Source of the DNA: Collinsella sp.
GTDB lineage: Bacteria; Actinomycetota; Coriobacteriia; Coriobacteriales; Coriobacteriaceae
DNA length: 64,000 nt
Direction: 5' to 3'
Assembly: GCA_031296755.1 (NCBI GenBank)
Contig: JAUMMZ010000042.1
Location: 1-64,000, forward strand
The notes under the pieces are model-generated. The model was not told the origin of the DNA. It worked only from the letters and a program-made list of their open reading frames with translations, and did no database searches. Position numbers and translations under genes: made by a program. Position 1 is the first letter of the stretch; every line of letters starts with the position of its first letter. Shown here one piece after another: positions 1 to 9,228 of the stretch.

Positions 1-140
1 GAGCCCCGCCGCCGGGCGGCAGACATATAAGGTCGATCGCGAGTTCCGCACGAGCCGGAGAGCACTTAATGTGCTCTCCGTGCGAGTCAGGACTGTCCGA
101 GCAGGCGACCTTATATGTCTGCCGCCCGGCGGCGGGGCTC
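1..140. repeat. Long hairpin element, copy 1
   Basis: A 35-bp arm at 1-35 is matched perfectly by its reverse complement at 106-140. Between the arms lie gagttccgcacga (41-53), an inner hairpin (57-65 with 71-79) and gagtcaggactgtccga (84-100). The same two core strings occur in the element at 56181-56316, whose outer arms are unrelated in sequence. There is no T-tract, so it is not a standard terminator. It may continue beyond the left edge. The sequence from 141 to the methyltransferase start holds no gene that I can support. Confidence 0.85.
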
Positions 141-308
141 CCGCATAACGGGACCTCGGTTGAGTTCTATCCCGGTTGCAGTTGCTTCGCTTCTGCCCTA
201 CTTTGCTGGTATGGCGGTTTGGCATTGGAACGGTTCTTTTTCTGATATATGCTGGTTGCGGCTCTTCTTTTGGGAGGAGTCGCTTTTTTGTTGCTAGGAG
301 GTTGGCCC

Positions 309-1196
309 GTGACTGATGGGGATGCTCGCTCTGAGCTTCTTTCTGCTGATTGGAATGGCGAATGGATGCGCTTGCAAGCTGGTCGGCATCGGGCTGATGA
401 TTCTTTTGAGTGGGATAAGCGGGCTCGGCATTTTCGTCCGCTGGAAACTGCCCCGTATGCTCGGGATTTTATAAAACTGTTGGCGCTTGAGCCTGGTGAG
501 TCGGTGCTCGATATGGGGTGTGGGGCTGGGTCGATTGCTATTCCGCTTGCGCAAGACGGGCATTCCGTGATTGCTGCCGACTTCTCTCCTGCCATGTTGG
601 GCACGCTTGATGCTGGCATTGAGTACTATGGGCTCGAGAATCTTATTACACCGCTTGAGCTTGCCTGGGATGATGATTGGGATCTGGTTGGGCCGGTCGC
701 GAAAGCGGTAGATGTTGCCTTTGCCAGTCGCTCTGTCACCACGACCAATCTAAAAGGTGCGCTTGCCAAGCTTGATCGAACGGCTCGTCGGCGTTGTGCC
801 GTCACGATGGTTGCCAACTCCAGCCCGCGCTATGACCTGCACCTGATGAACGCCATCGGCGCCTCGGTTACCTGTAGCAATGGTTTTGTGTACGCCTTTA
901 ACATCCTTATTCAGATGGGTGCGCTGCCGCAGGTCACGTATTTTGAATCGCCCCGTCGCGACACCTTCGATAGTCTCGAGGCGGGCGTGGCAGACTTTTC
1001 TCGCATGCTCGAGCATGGCAACGAGGATAAGATCGACCGTCTGCGCGACTACATCGCCCAGCACATGATCGAGAATCCCCATGCCGGTGAGCCGGGCTCC
1101 AAGGGCGTGCCGCAGGGGCGCTATATGCTCGATCATATCCGCAAGATTCGTTGGGCATTTATTGCATGGGAGCCGGTCTCCGCGCCCAGCTCATAG
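309..1196 (+). CDS. Class I SAM-dependent methyltransferase
   Basis: The predicted 295-residue protein has the SAM-binding glycine-rich motif I (VLDMGCGAGS, about residues 66-75) and an acidic residue after the next strand (VIAADFS), typical of a Rossmann-fold methyltransferase. The substrate cannot be read from sequence. The frame is open from an ATG at 249, but an AGGAGG Shine-Dalgarno at 296-301 lies 7 bases before the GTG at 309. Starting there removes an odd hydrophobic N terminus, so GTG 309 is preferred. It stands alone on the + strand, preceded by the long hairpin element and followed by a 158-bp gap before the YhbY-like gene. Confidence 0.8.
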   Translation: MTDGDARSELLSADWNGEWMRLQAGRHRADDSFEWDKRARHFRPLETAPYARDFIKLLALEPGESVLDMGCGAGSIAIPLAQDGHSVIAADFSPAMLGTLDAGIEYYGLENLITPLELAWDDDWDLVGPVAKAVDVAFASRSVTTTNLKGALAKLDRTARRRCAVTMVANSSPRYDLHLMNAIGASVTCSNGFVYAFNILIQMGALPQVTYFESPRRDTFDSLEAGVADFSRMLEHGNEDKIDRLRDYIAQHMIENPHAGEPGSKGVPQGRYMLDHIRKIRWAFIAWEPVSAPSS

Positions 1197-1354
1197 CCTG
1201 TTCGCAGCCCGCACCGCCCACTCACTCGGCATCCGCATTCTTTTTGAACTGGGCAAACGCGCTCCACACCGCGCCGTTCCTGCGCTATCGTGGGACAGCT
1301 CACGTAGATTAAGGCCCCATTGCGGGGCGCCCCATACATAGAAAGCGAGAACCC

Positions 1355-1654
1355 ATGGCACTGACAGGAGCCCAGGTCAAGCAGCTTCGCAGCATGGCCC
1401 ATCACCTCAACCCCGCCATCATCATCGGTAAGTCCGATGTCAACGAGGGCACCGTCGAGCAGACGGTTGCCTACCTGGAGAAGCACGAGCTCGTTAAGTG
1501 CTCCGTACTGGACGGCTCCAGCCTTTCTGCCCGCGAGGCCGCCGAGGAGCTCGCCGAGCGCTGCCACGCCGACGTCGTTCAGGTTATCGGCCGCAAGTTC
1601 TCGCTGTATCGCGAGTCCTCGCGCAAGGATATCGAGAAGATCAAGCTCGTCTAA
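1355..1654 (+). CDS. yhbY: YhbY/CRS1-family RNA-binding protein
   Basis: This 99-residue protein has the usual length of bacterial YhbY proteins, small ribosome-associated factors linked to 50S assembly. The N terminus (LTGAQVKQLRSMAHHLNPAIIIGK) and the later VVQVIGRKFSLYR match the CRM fold, including its conserved GK turn. The ATG follows a weak purine-rich ribosome site (aaagcgaga). It is monocistronic, and a strong terminator follows 29 bases after the stop. Confidence 0.9.
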   Translation: MALTGAQVKQLRSMAHHLNPAIIIGKSDVNEGTVEQTVAYLEKHELVKCSVLDGSSLSAREAAEELAERCHADVVQVIGRKFSLYRESSRKDIEKIKLV

Positions 1655-1683
1655 ATACCGGCTGGTCATACCGAGCAAGTCTG

Positions 1684-1716
1684 CGGGCGTCCGATTGATT
1701 CGGACGCCCGTTTTTT
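1684..1716. terminator. Rho-independent terminator, shared by convergent genes
   Basis: cgggcgtccg (1684-1693) pairs with cggacgcccg (1701-1710), followed by six T. It ends the YhbY gene and meets the 3' end of the convergent regulator gene, whose stop codon overlaps the T-tract at 1715-1717. Confidence 0.9.
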
Positions 1717-4711
1717 ATCGCTCGACAAGCACGCGCTTGAGTCTGCCTTCGACCAGGCGCTCATACAGACGCCTTGTCTCGGGCTCGGGCACGCCTTGAA
1801 CCTGCTCTCTTAGGTGGTGCATATGGCCGCTGTACAGCTCAACAACATCGCGGCGTCGTCCCGCTGCGCCGTAAACGCGCATGGCGCAGCGAACCATGTC
1901 CTCGCGCGCCGTCTCCTGGCGAAGCCCCGATTCCACGAGCCAAATTGCCGATTGCAGGTCATTTTCCTCGAGAGCGGTATTCGCTCCCCTAATCATGCAG
2001 TCGATGTACTTGGATTGCATAATGTGGCGCATGCGCGTAAAGAACGTGGGGTTGCAACCGGTGGGAACATATAGCGGGCCCGCGTAGAGTTGCTCAACCT
2101 TAAGACAGAGCTCAACCAGATGAGGCCCTCTCGCACCCATGCGGTTTCCCAGGATCTCGCGACTCAGCTGGTCAAAGAGCCTTACATCGGTCTTAACGTA
2201 GTCGCTGTTGAGCCCAATGCACTCGTTTTGGATGAGCACGCACGACTTGCCATCCGGCGTTGGACCCAAAGCCGAGCGCAAGCGCGATACCGTCGAATAC
2301 AGATTGTTGCGCGCGGCGTTAAACTCGGCATGGGGCCACAACTCCATGGCGATTGTCTCGCGGTCGACCATGGCGTCCATACCCAACGCAAGGCGTTCGG
2401 CAAGCGTTGCCGCCTTTTTGCGACGCCACATCTTATCCGTGATGGGAAAACCGTCGCGCTCGGCGCGAAACGCGCCAAACATGCGCATCTCAATATGACC
2501 GATCGTATCGACAGCTTCAACCTCGCCCGCCTGGAATAGGTGCTCGCTTTCGCCCTCAAAGTCATCGCGTAGTGAATACCGCGACAGCTCGCGCACCGGA
2601 AGCTTCTTGCGAATCCTAACGGCAGGCTCGCCCAGGCAATGCATCGCAAGACGCGCAAAAAGCCGATACGATGGGTCTAAAATCCCCGAGCGATTCATAG
2701 ACATCCAAGCGGCAAGATCGCTATCGCGGCCCGCAGCGGCCAGATGCAGCGCCACGATCCAGGCTTCTGAGCCACCGACCTGCGTCTTGCTAATATCGAG
2801 CAGCTCTGCCTCTTCGCGAACCGATACCAGCGACGTATTGCGCAGATACGCCACGCGCTCCAGCAGCAATGCGTTTTCGCGCATGTACGTAATCGATTCG
2901 TCGGCGAGCTTGAGCACCTGGACCGCACGGAACTTTGCATTGACCGGCCGCCCCTCCGCCAGCGATTGCCAGCCCTCCAGCAATAGTCCAAACAGCTGAA
3001 TTTGATTGTCGCGAACACGCACCGCAAAGCGGTCGAGCTCGCCAAACGCTACGTCGTCGGTCACGGGCAAGCCCGCGAGCAGGCGCCGCGCCGCCAGCAC
3101 CATACGCAGCCAAATGGATGGCGCCTTAAGCCCGCGGATATCGAGCGCCTCGAGTAACTGCGCCATCTTGTCATCGCGCTCGTCGGGTTTAGCAAACGAG
3201 CCGTCGAACAGCTCCACCAGCATATGGTCGGCCTGTATGAGAATCCCCGCGATGTCGAGCTCGCAATCATAGGCTTTGCATGCCTTGAGCTTCGCGAGAA
3301 CATTGCCATCTTCCGCTCGCTCGGTTAGGTGGCGCTTGACCTCAATATGCGCGGACAGTATGTCGAGCACTTCGCAGGATGTCTGTTCTTGCAAAACAGG
3401 GTTAGCGGGAAGCCCCAGGTCATTGTCGCCGTAAAAGGCGATAGTGAGCGCCTGGGCTATTTTCCAGGTAGCGGGGTCGAGCTCGTGCGCCGCCTGATCA
3501 CCCGCACGTTCGATAACGGACGCCATATACCTTGCCAGCTTTGTATTGCACACGCTGACAGCTGCCAGATACACGCCGAGTGCCTCGGCGGGCGCCGGCT
3601 CTTGCTCCTGCTTTTCCGCATTAATCATCGCCGACGCCGCACGGCAAATGTCCCCTCCATGCCCGGTCAGGGCAAGATCGGCCCCATACTGCCCGGCTAG
3701 CTCCAACACCACACGGCGGTCCAAGAACGCATCGGCCAGGTCCATGGCCAAATCGCATCGGCCTGCCTTAATCAAAATGCGAGCAGCCCGCGATACAAGT
3801 TCGGGACGGATCTCGGCAACAAGCTTTCGCAACCTCAGGCGCGCATTGTCCTTAGCACCCAAACACCTAAAGGTGCGATCAGACGGATCCACGCCAAAAA
3901 TCGGATAATCGCGCACAAAGAAGGACTGGTCGACCATCGAAAGCCTCACACCGCACGCCTCTAGCTCCGCAATGCCGCCCTCGCCCATCAGTACCATCAA
4001 ACAGGCAACGGTAAACAACAGGTTGTTCTCGAGCGATGCGAGATCGGCCAGCGCCGCACCGTACACGTTGACGATTTCGTTCTCGAGCAACCCGGCAACA
4101 TCGCCCTGTCCATACATTCCCGTCTGCAGGGCAGATACCAGCTCGGGCACACCCTGCGTGAGCCGATAAAAATCGAGCGATGTACTGATCGAGAACGCCG
4201 TGGCCCATGACGAATACTCATAGGCGTGCACCTTGAGCATCTGCGCATTGACTTTTACAGAATCGCCCAACCCGTGGATAAGCAATCGGTTGGAGGGGCG
4301 GCAGGCAATAAAGACCCCCGTCCCCGTAGCACGCAAACTGCGGATTCGATCGATGAGGTCCTCGGTTTCGCGCTGCTCGAGATTGGGCACGTTGTCGATC
4401 GCAACGAGCGAATGGGGTTTGTCCTTAAGCTCATCGGCGACAACCTCGAGCTGCATAAAGAGCTCGCGTCCAATCGCGCGGTCTGCCTCGATAATCCGAA
4501 CCGGCCCTCGCGTCGGGTCTGATTTAACCTCCTGCACGTATTGCAGCAATACCGACGTCTTACCAAACCCGTCGGGCGCGTAAAGCAGAACGATTCCTGC
4601 CTTGCGCCCCTTAACGATGAGCTCGTTCATCAAGCGATCGCGCCGCACCATATAGTCGCCGCCCGTCGGCATCAACTCGAGGCCGTCCGTATTGCCCAGA
4701 TCATTTACCAT
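1715..4711 (-). CDS. Large P-loop/SARP-type transcriptional regulator
   Basis: A 998-residue protein. It has a P-loop near the N terminus (APDGFGKTS, residues 45-53) and a Walker B-like LVAIDN about 50 residues later, so it has a STAND/LuxR-like NTPase region. A long helical middle follows. The last quarter has a winged-helix DNA-binding segment (IEMRMFGAFRAERDG... with NNLYSTVSRLRSALG) and then a bacterial transcriptional activator (BTAD, TPR-like) segment, which is the SARP/AfsR layout with the order reversed. Large regulators like this are common in Coriobacteriia. The regulated genes are unknown. Two ACCATATG copies 25 bp apart lie just upstream (4729-4736, 4754-4761) and may be an operator. 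Confidence 0.75.
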   Translation of the reverse strand: MVNDLGNTDGLELMPTGGDYMVRRDRLMNELIVKGRKAGIVLLYAPDGFGKTSVLLQYVQEVKSDPTRGPVRIIEADRAIGRELFMQLEVVADELKDKPHSLVAIDNVPNLEQRETEDLIDRIRSLRATGTGVFIACRPSNRLLIHGLGDSVKVNAQMLKVHAYEYSSWATAFSISTSLDFYRLTQGVPELVSALQTGMYGQGDVAGLLENEIVNVYGAALADLASLENNLLFTVACLMVLMGEGGIAELEACGVRLSMVDQSFFVRDYPIFGVDPSDRTFRCLGAKDNARLRLRKLVAEIRPELVSRAARILIKAGRCDLAMDLADAFLDRRVVLELAGQYGADLALTGHGGDICRAASAMINAEKQEQEPAPAEALGVYLAAVSVCNTKLARYMASVIERAGDQAAHELDPATWKIAQALTIAFYGDNDLGLPANPVLQEQTSCEVLDILSAHIEVKRHLTERAEDGNVLAKLKACKAYDCELDIAGILIQADHMLVELFDGSFAKPDERDDKMAQLLEALDIRGLKAPSIWLRMVLAARRLLAGLPVTDDVAFGELDRFAVRVRDNQIQLFGLLLEGWQSLAEGRPVNAKFRAVQVLKLADESITYMRENALLLERVAYLRNTSLVSVREEAELLDISKTQVGGSEAWIVALHLAAAGRDSDLAAWMSMNRSGILDPSYRLFARLAMHCLGEPAVRIRKKLPVRELSRYSLRDDFEGESEHLFQAGEVEAVDTIGHIEMRMFGAFRAERDGFPITDKMWRRKKAATLAERLALGMDAMVDRETIAMELWPHAEFNAARNNLYSTVSRLRSALGPTPDGKSCVLIQNECIGLNSDYVKTDVRLFDQLSREILGNRMGARGPHLVELCLKVEQLYAGPLYVPTGCNPTFFTRMRHIMQSKYIDCMIRGANTALEENDLQSAIWLVESGLRQETAREDMVRCAMRVYGAAGRRRDVVELYSGHMHHLREQVQGVPEPETRRLYERLVEGRLKRVLVER

Positions 4712-5160
4712 ACCTGCTCCTCAACTCGACCATATGGACACCGTAGCTGCAGAACCATATGAGCCACCCCGTGAATAGCGTGACTTAGAGTTTTTGGCTG
4801 TCTGCCGGTACGTGTTTGGCAAGTTTTTGTACAGCGAGGCCCGATGGTAACTTATCCCTCGACCAATAGGTCTTTGCGCAGGTCAATGCGCTTGCCAGCA
4901 TGTCCCATCCCATTTGCAGTGTAGCGCAGTCGACTGTTTTTATTTGAGTTGCGCAACTCGCCTACTCCTCGCTACCGCCTGCGACTCTATGGTGGCAAAT
5001 GTGCATAGAATCTGCTATAGAATGAATTGCAAAATTTCAAACCCTCCAGTCAAGCATGCGGCAAGGTTTCCGTCATGCATGCGCCACGGCCTATGTCCAC
5101 TAAAAAGGCCCCCGCAAAGCGAGGGCCCTTTGAAAAGCTATGTAAGATCGCTTGGTCGCG
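4712..5160. other. Gene-poor region upstream of regulator
   Basis: This 449-bp region has lower GC than its surroundings and no convincing gene. It holds the two ACCATATG boxes just upstream of the regulator, a perfect 14-bp palindrome gagttgcgcaactc at 4946-4959, and the nagB terminator near 5107-5127. Confidence 0.6.
5107..5127 (-). terminator. Terminator of nagB
   Basis: On the - strand ggccctcgc pairs with gcgggggcc (one U-G pair, TTT loop) and is followed by TTTTTTA. It lies 34 bases after the nagB stop. Confidence 0.85.
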
Positions 5161-5889
5161 TTACTCGCAGAGCGAAAGAGCGGCCTCGTCAGCAACGACG
5201 ACGCAGTTGGTGTGGAGCTGCAGAATCGAAGCGGGGCACTCGGGCGTAACCGGGCCATAGCACATATCGTGCACAGCCTGAGCCTTGGCCTCGCCGTTGG
5301 CGACAACCAGGATCATGCGGGCATACATGATGGTCTGGGTTCCCATGGTGTAAGCCTGACGGGGCACATCATCGATGCTGTCGAACAGGCGGCTGTTGGC
5401 CTGAATGGTGCTCTCGGTCAGGTCGACGCAGTGCGTGCCCTTGGAGAAGTGGTCATCGGGCTCGTTGAAGCCAATATGACCGTTATTACCAATACCGAGC
5501 AGTTGCAGATCCGGGTAACCGGCGGCAGCGACGATCTTGTCGTACTCGGAGCAGGCAGCAGCGGCATCGGGGTTGGAGCCATCGGGCACGTGCGTGTTGT
5601 TCAGATCGATATTGATGTGATCGAAGAAGTTCTCGCGCATAAAGTAGTGATAGCTCTGGGGATCGTCGTGCGAAAGACCACGATACTCGTCCAGGTTATA
5701 GGTGCTAACCTCGGCGAAGTCGACGTCGCCCTTCTCGTACCAAGCGGCGAGTTGCTTGTAGGCGCCAATCGGGGTGGAGCCGGTGGCAAGACCCAGCACG
5801 CAATCGGGCTTGAGGATAACCTGGGCCGAGATGATATTGGCGGCCTTGCGGCTCATATCCTCATAGTCTTTAGCCTTAATGATCTTCAT
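5161..5889 (-). CDS. nagB: Glucosamine-6-phosphate deaminase
   Basis: NagB converts glucosamine-6-P to fructose-6-P and ammonia, feeding amino sugars into glycolysis. The 242-residue protein carries the phosphate-binding GLATGSTP (33-40), NLDEYR (65-70, with the catalytic Asp) and the signature GIGNNGHIGFNEP with the active-site His. The frame extends upstream, but the ATG at 5889 (MKIIKAKDYEDMS) has a good GAAAGGA site and gives the family length, so the longer reading is rejected. It sits downstream of a PTS EIIA and glmM on the same strand, which suggests a role in balancing amino-sugar use and cell-wall precursor supply. Confidence 0.95.
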   Translation of the reverse strand: MKIIKAKDYEDMSRKAANIISAQVILKPDCVLGLATGSTPIGAYKQLAAWYEKGDVDFAEVSTYNLDEYRGLSHDDPQSYHYFMRENFFDHINIDLNNTHVPDGSNPDAAAACSEYDKIVAAAGYPDLQLLGIGNNGHIGFNEPDDHFSKGTHCVDLTESTIQANSRLFDSIDDVPRQAYTMGTQTIMYARMILVVANGEAKAQAVHDMCYGPVTPECPASILQLHTNCVVVADEAALSLCE

Positions 5890-6089
5890 TACGCATCCTT
5901 TCTCGTAGAAGAGAGGCAAGGCTCCCCTTACAAGCACTTGCCCGCGGCCCGCGTCGGCCGCAACCAACGTGTGCGGCCACCAGGGCGAGGTCGCGTAATG
6001 TATGTGTCTCGTGTCTAGCCGCGTCGAGGCCCCTGCCCGTCCACGGTGACCCAAAGCCTTTTAGCCTCGGACATTTCCCATCTTGCCAC

Positions 6090-6119
6090 GGAGGGCGTCC
6101 TCTTTCAAGGGCGCCCTCC
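6090..6119. terminator. Hairpin downstream of the EIIA gene
   Basis: ggagggcg (6090-6097) pairs with cgccctcc (6112-6119), between the EIIA and nagB genes. There is no clear T-tract on the - strand, so termination is uncertain. It could equally be an mRNA-stability hairpin. The 272-bp gap around it (5890-6161) holds nothing else that I can support. Confidence 0.45.
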
Positions 6120-6161
6120 ATAAACGTGTTTGAATTGTAGGCTAAAGGCCAAAAGCACCAA

Positions 6162-6659
6162 CTAGCGCTCGCGAGCGACGATAAGCTGGTCCATCTCCTC
6201 GACATGCTCTCCAACGGAGCCCTTAATGCTCGAGAACTCAACGGAGTTGCACACCAAGATGGGAACCGTCACATCGTAGCCCTCGGCAGCAATTGCCTCG
6301 CGATCGAACTCGATGAGTACATCGCCCTTATGGACAATATCGCCCACCTGCGCATGTACAGTAAAATGCTTGCCCTCGAGCTGAACGGTGTCCAGGCCAA
6401 CGTGAATCAGAACGTCCAGGCCATCAACCGTGTTAAGCGCAACGGCATGACCCGTGGGAAAAATCGCCTCGACCTTAGCATCCGCCGGCGCGATCACACG
6501 TGTGCCCGTGGGCTGAATCGCCACGCCCTGACCCAAAAGGCCAGTGGCAAACGTCTGGTCGTTTACCTCGGAAAGCGGAATGACATCGCCCGAGATGGGA
6601 GCATCCAGCGTAAGGACTCGACCACGCATACCAAAAGACCTTAGGACTTTAGTGAACAT
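6162..6659 (-). CDS. PTS EIIA component, glucose family
   Basis: This 165-residue stand-alone EIIA of the Glc/Crr type accepts phosphate from HPr and passes it to an EIIB. The two family histidines are visible: H71 in FPTGHAVAL and the phospho-acceptor H86 in VLIHVGLDTV. SGDVIPL and APADAKV are also typical. The start chosen is the ATG at 6659 (MFTKVLRSFG), behind AAGGGGGAG. An in-frame upstream extension lacks such a site. No EIIBC is nearby, so it may serve a permease elsewhere. It lies between glmM and nagB. Confidence 0.9.
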   Translation of the reverse strand: MFTKVLRSFGMRGRVLTLDAPISGDVIPLSEVNDQTFATGLLGQGVAIQPTGTRVIAPADAKVEAIFPTGHAVALNTVDGLDVLIHVGLDTVQLEGKHFTVHAQVGDIVHKGDVLIEFDREAIAAEGYDVTVPILVCNSVEFSSIKGSVGEHVEEMDQLIVARER

Positions 6660-6730
6660 GCTCCCCCTTGGACATACCAATAATCAAATACAGTCTTGCT
6701 AGTTTACCACTTGGCACTGGTTTTTGACCA

Positions 6731-8068
6731 TTAGGGAAGTTCGCGCTTGACAACCTCGACGATATCGTCAACCACACGCTGGGTCAGCTCGTGCGTCTCG
6801 GCCTCAGCCATCACGCGGACCAGCGGCTCGGTGCCACTCGGACGTACCAGAATGCGACCGCGGCCGTTGAGCTCCTTCTCGGCGGCAGCGACGGCGTCCC
6901 AAATGGGCTGGCAATCGTCCAGGCCGGCCTTGTTGTCGGAATGCACGTTGACAAGCACCTGCGGGTACTTCTTCATGATGCCGGCAAGGTCGGTGAGGGT
7001 GCGGCCGGTGCGCTTGAGCACGGCCAGAAGCTGCAGGGCCGTCACCAAGCCGTCGCCGGTGGTGTTGTGCTCCAGGAAGATGATGTGGCCGGACTGCTCG
7101 CCGCCGATGACGGCACCGTCCTCGAGCATGCGCTCCAAAACGTAGCGGTCGCCCACGGCGGTCTGCACCATCTCAAAGCCCTGCTCCTTCATGGCGATGG
7201 AGAAGCCCAGGTTGCACATAACGGTCGAGACGATCTCGGAGTTGGCGAGCTTGCCGCGAGCGGCCAGGTCAGAGCCGCAGATGGCCAGGATATAGTCGCC
7301 ATCGATCTCGTTGCCCTCGCTGTCCACGAACAGCACGCGATCGGCGTCGCCATCGTGGGCCAGGCCGATGTCAGCGTGGGTACGCAGTACGAGCTCACGC
7401 AGGGGCTCAAGATGAGTGGAGCCGCACTCGACGTTAATGTCGGTGCCGCAGTAATCGGTGTTGATGGCATGGACCGTAGCACCCAGGCGCTGCAGCGCGG
7501 CGGGTGTAGTCTGGCAGGAAGCGCCGTGGCCGCAGTCGACGGCAACAACCAGACCGTCGAGTTTAAGGCCGTCGAGGGTGCTAATAGCATGGTCGACATA
7601 TGCCTTGCGAGCGTCCTTCATCTTGATGATGTGACCCACACCGGCACCGGTCGGCAGCGTATCGGCAGCCATGGCCTCCTCGGACATGACCCAGGCGCTG
7701 ATCTCTTCCTCGACAGCATCGGGAAGCTTCATGCCCTTGCGACTAAAGAACTTGATGCCGTTGAACTCCGGCGGATTGTGCGAAGCGGAGATGACGATGC
7801 CGCCGTCGAGCTCGTTTTGGACGGTGAGCAGCGCCACGGCCGGCGTAGGGATAACGCCGCAGCAGTGCGGACGGCCGCCCTCGGCCATAATGCCGGCGGT
7901 CAGAGCACTCTCGAGCATGGTGCCCGAAAGACGCGTGTCGCGACCGATGCAAATGTCCGGACCAAGGAACTTGGTCGCCGCACGGCCAAGGCGAAACGCG
8001 AGGTCGCACGAGAGGTCGGCGTTGGCGACGCCACGGACGCCATCGGTACCGAAGATGTTCTGGGGCAT
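6731..8068 (-). CDS. glmM: Phosphoglucosamine mutase
   Basis: GlmM interconverts glucosamine-6-P and glucosamine-1-P on the way to UDP-GlcNAc. The 445-residue protein has the phosphoserine loop ISASHNPPEFNGIKFF (S96), the metal-binding DGDADR, and the C-terminal phosphate-binding RPSGTEPLVRVM. These identify GlmM within the phosphohexomutases. The ATG at 8068 (MPQNIFGTDG) has GGAAGGAG upstream and matches the family N terminus. The next gene on the strand, 71 bp downstream, is the PTS EIIA. Confidence 0.96.
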   Translation of the reverse strand: MPQNIFGTDGVRGVANADLSCDLAFRLGRAATKFLGPDICIGRDTRLSGTMLESALTAGIMAEGGRPHCCGVIPTPAVALLTVQNELDGGIVISASHNPPEFNGIKFFSRKGMKLPDAVEEEISAWVMSEEAMAADTLPTGAGVGHIIKMKDARKAYVDHAISTLDGLKLDGLVVAVDCGHGASCQTTPAALQRLGATVHAINTDYCGTDINVECGSTHLEPLRELVLRTHADIGLAHDGDADRVLFVDSEGNEIDGDYILAICGSDLAARGKLANSEIVSTVMCNLGFSIAMKEQGFEMVQTAVGDRYVLERMLEDGAVIGGEQSGHIIFLEHNTTGDGLVTALQLLAVLKRTGRTLTDLAGIMKKYPQVLVNVHSDNKAGLDDCQPIWDAVAAAEKELNGRGRILVRPSGTEPLVRVMAEAETHELTQRVVDDIVEVVKRELP

Positions 8069-8126
8069 AGGATCGCTCCTTCCCAAGTGGACAAAACGCA
8101 GTCGCCCACCCTAGTCGAAAAAGAAA

Positions 8127-8160
8127 AGCGGGACCCGCCGAGCAATCGGCAGGCCCCGCT
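8127..8160 (-). terminator. Terminator of rplM-rpsI
   Basis: On the - strand agcggggcctgccg and cggcgggtcccgct form a GC-rich stem followed by TTTTCTTTTT. It lies between rpsI and glmM and separates the two units. Confidence 0.85.
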
Positions 8161-8191
8161 TGTACATTGTATCTCGTAAGGAGATAAAACC

Positions 8192-8587
<396 letters not shown>

Positions 8588-8589
8588 CT

Positions 8590-9033
8590 TTAAGCCTCCA
8601 GCTCAATCTTCGTGGGGTTCTGGGCAGCATGCGGATGCTCGGCACCAGCGTAGACCTTAAGCTTGGTCATCTGGGCACGGCCGAGGGTGGTCTTGGGCAG
8701 CATGCCGCGAACGGCGCGCTCGATGACCTTCTCCGGGTGCTTCTCCATAGCCTGGCGGAAGCTCTCAGCCTTGAGGCCGCCGTTGTAGCCGCTGTGGCGA
8801 TAATAGGTCTTCGTGTCGGCCTTGTTACCGGTAAGCTGGACCTTATCGGCGTTGATGACGACAACGAAGTCGCCGCAGTCGCTGTTGGGCGTGAACTGGG
8901 GCTTGTTCTTACCGCGCAGGATCATTGCGATCTGGGTGGCAAGACGGCCCAGGACAGCACCATCGGCGTCGACGAGAACCCAGTTGCGCTGGACCTCGCC
9001 CTGCTTGGCGTAGTGAGTCGATTTCGAAATCAC
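8590..9033 (-). CDS. rplM: 50S ribosomal protein uL13
   Basis: A 147-residue L13 with the family N terminus (WVLVDADGAVLGRLA), AD(K)VQLTGNK and the MLPKTTLGRAQMTKLKVY segment. The start is GTG at 9033 with GGAGGA upstream. It is the first gene of the two-gene ribosomal operon. The upstream 195 bp (9034-9228) must hold the promoter, but I see no structured leader that I can name. Confidence 0.97.
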   Translation of the reverse strand: MISKSTHYAKQGEVQRNWVLVDADGAVLGRLATQIAMILRGKNKPQFTPNSDCGDFVVVINADKVQLTGNKADTKTYYRHSGYNGGLKAESFRQAMEKHPEKVIERAVRGMLPKTTLGRAQMTKLKVYAGAEHPHAAQNPTKIELEA

Positions 9034-9228
9034 TTAGACTCCTCCATGTACAGTACGTGTTGTTACAGAGATTCACGGGGCTCTGCAAGTAACCCGTCCA
9101 TATTACCCCGCTCGCCGCCCGAGTCAACAGGTATTTTGGCTCCGACCAGAGTTTCTGCACATGTCATCCACGAGCTGTGATTTTCCGGCTCTTTAGCTGT
9201 TGTCATTTTTTTTGAGGGTTCGCCGTCG

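Noticed and set aside
249..308. N-terminal membrane segment of the methyltransferase
   Set aside because: It appears only if translation began at 249; AGGAGG just before GTG 309 marks the better start.
6791..8179. 462-codon + strand frame opposite glmM
   Set aside because: Mirror of glmM; no domains and ends in the terminator region.
9034..9228. Structured ribosomal-protein leader before rplM
   Set aside because: I could not find a convincing stem set; only the ribosome site is clear.
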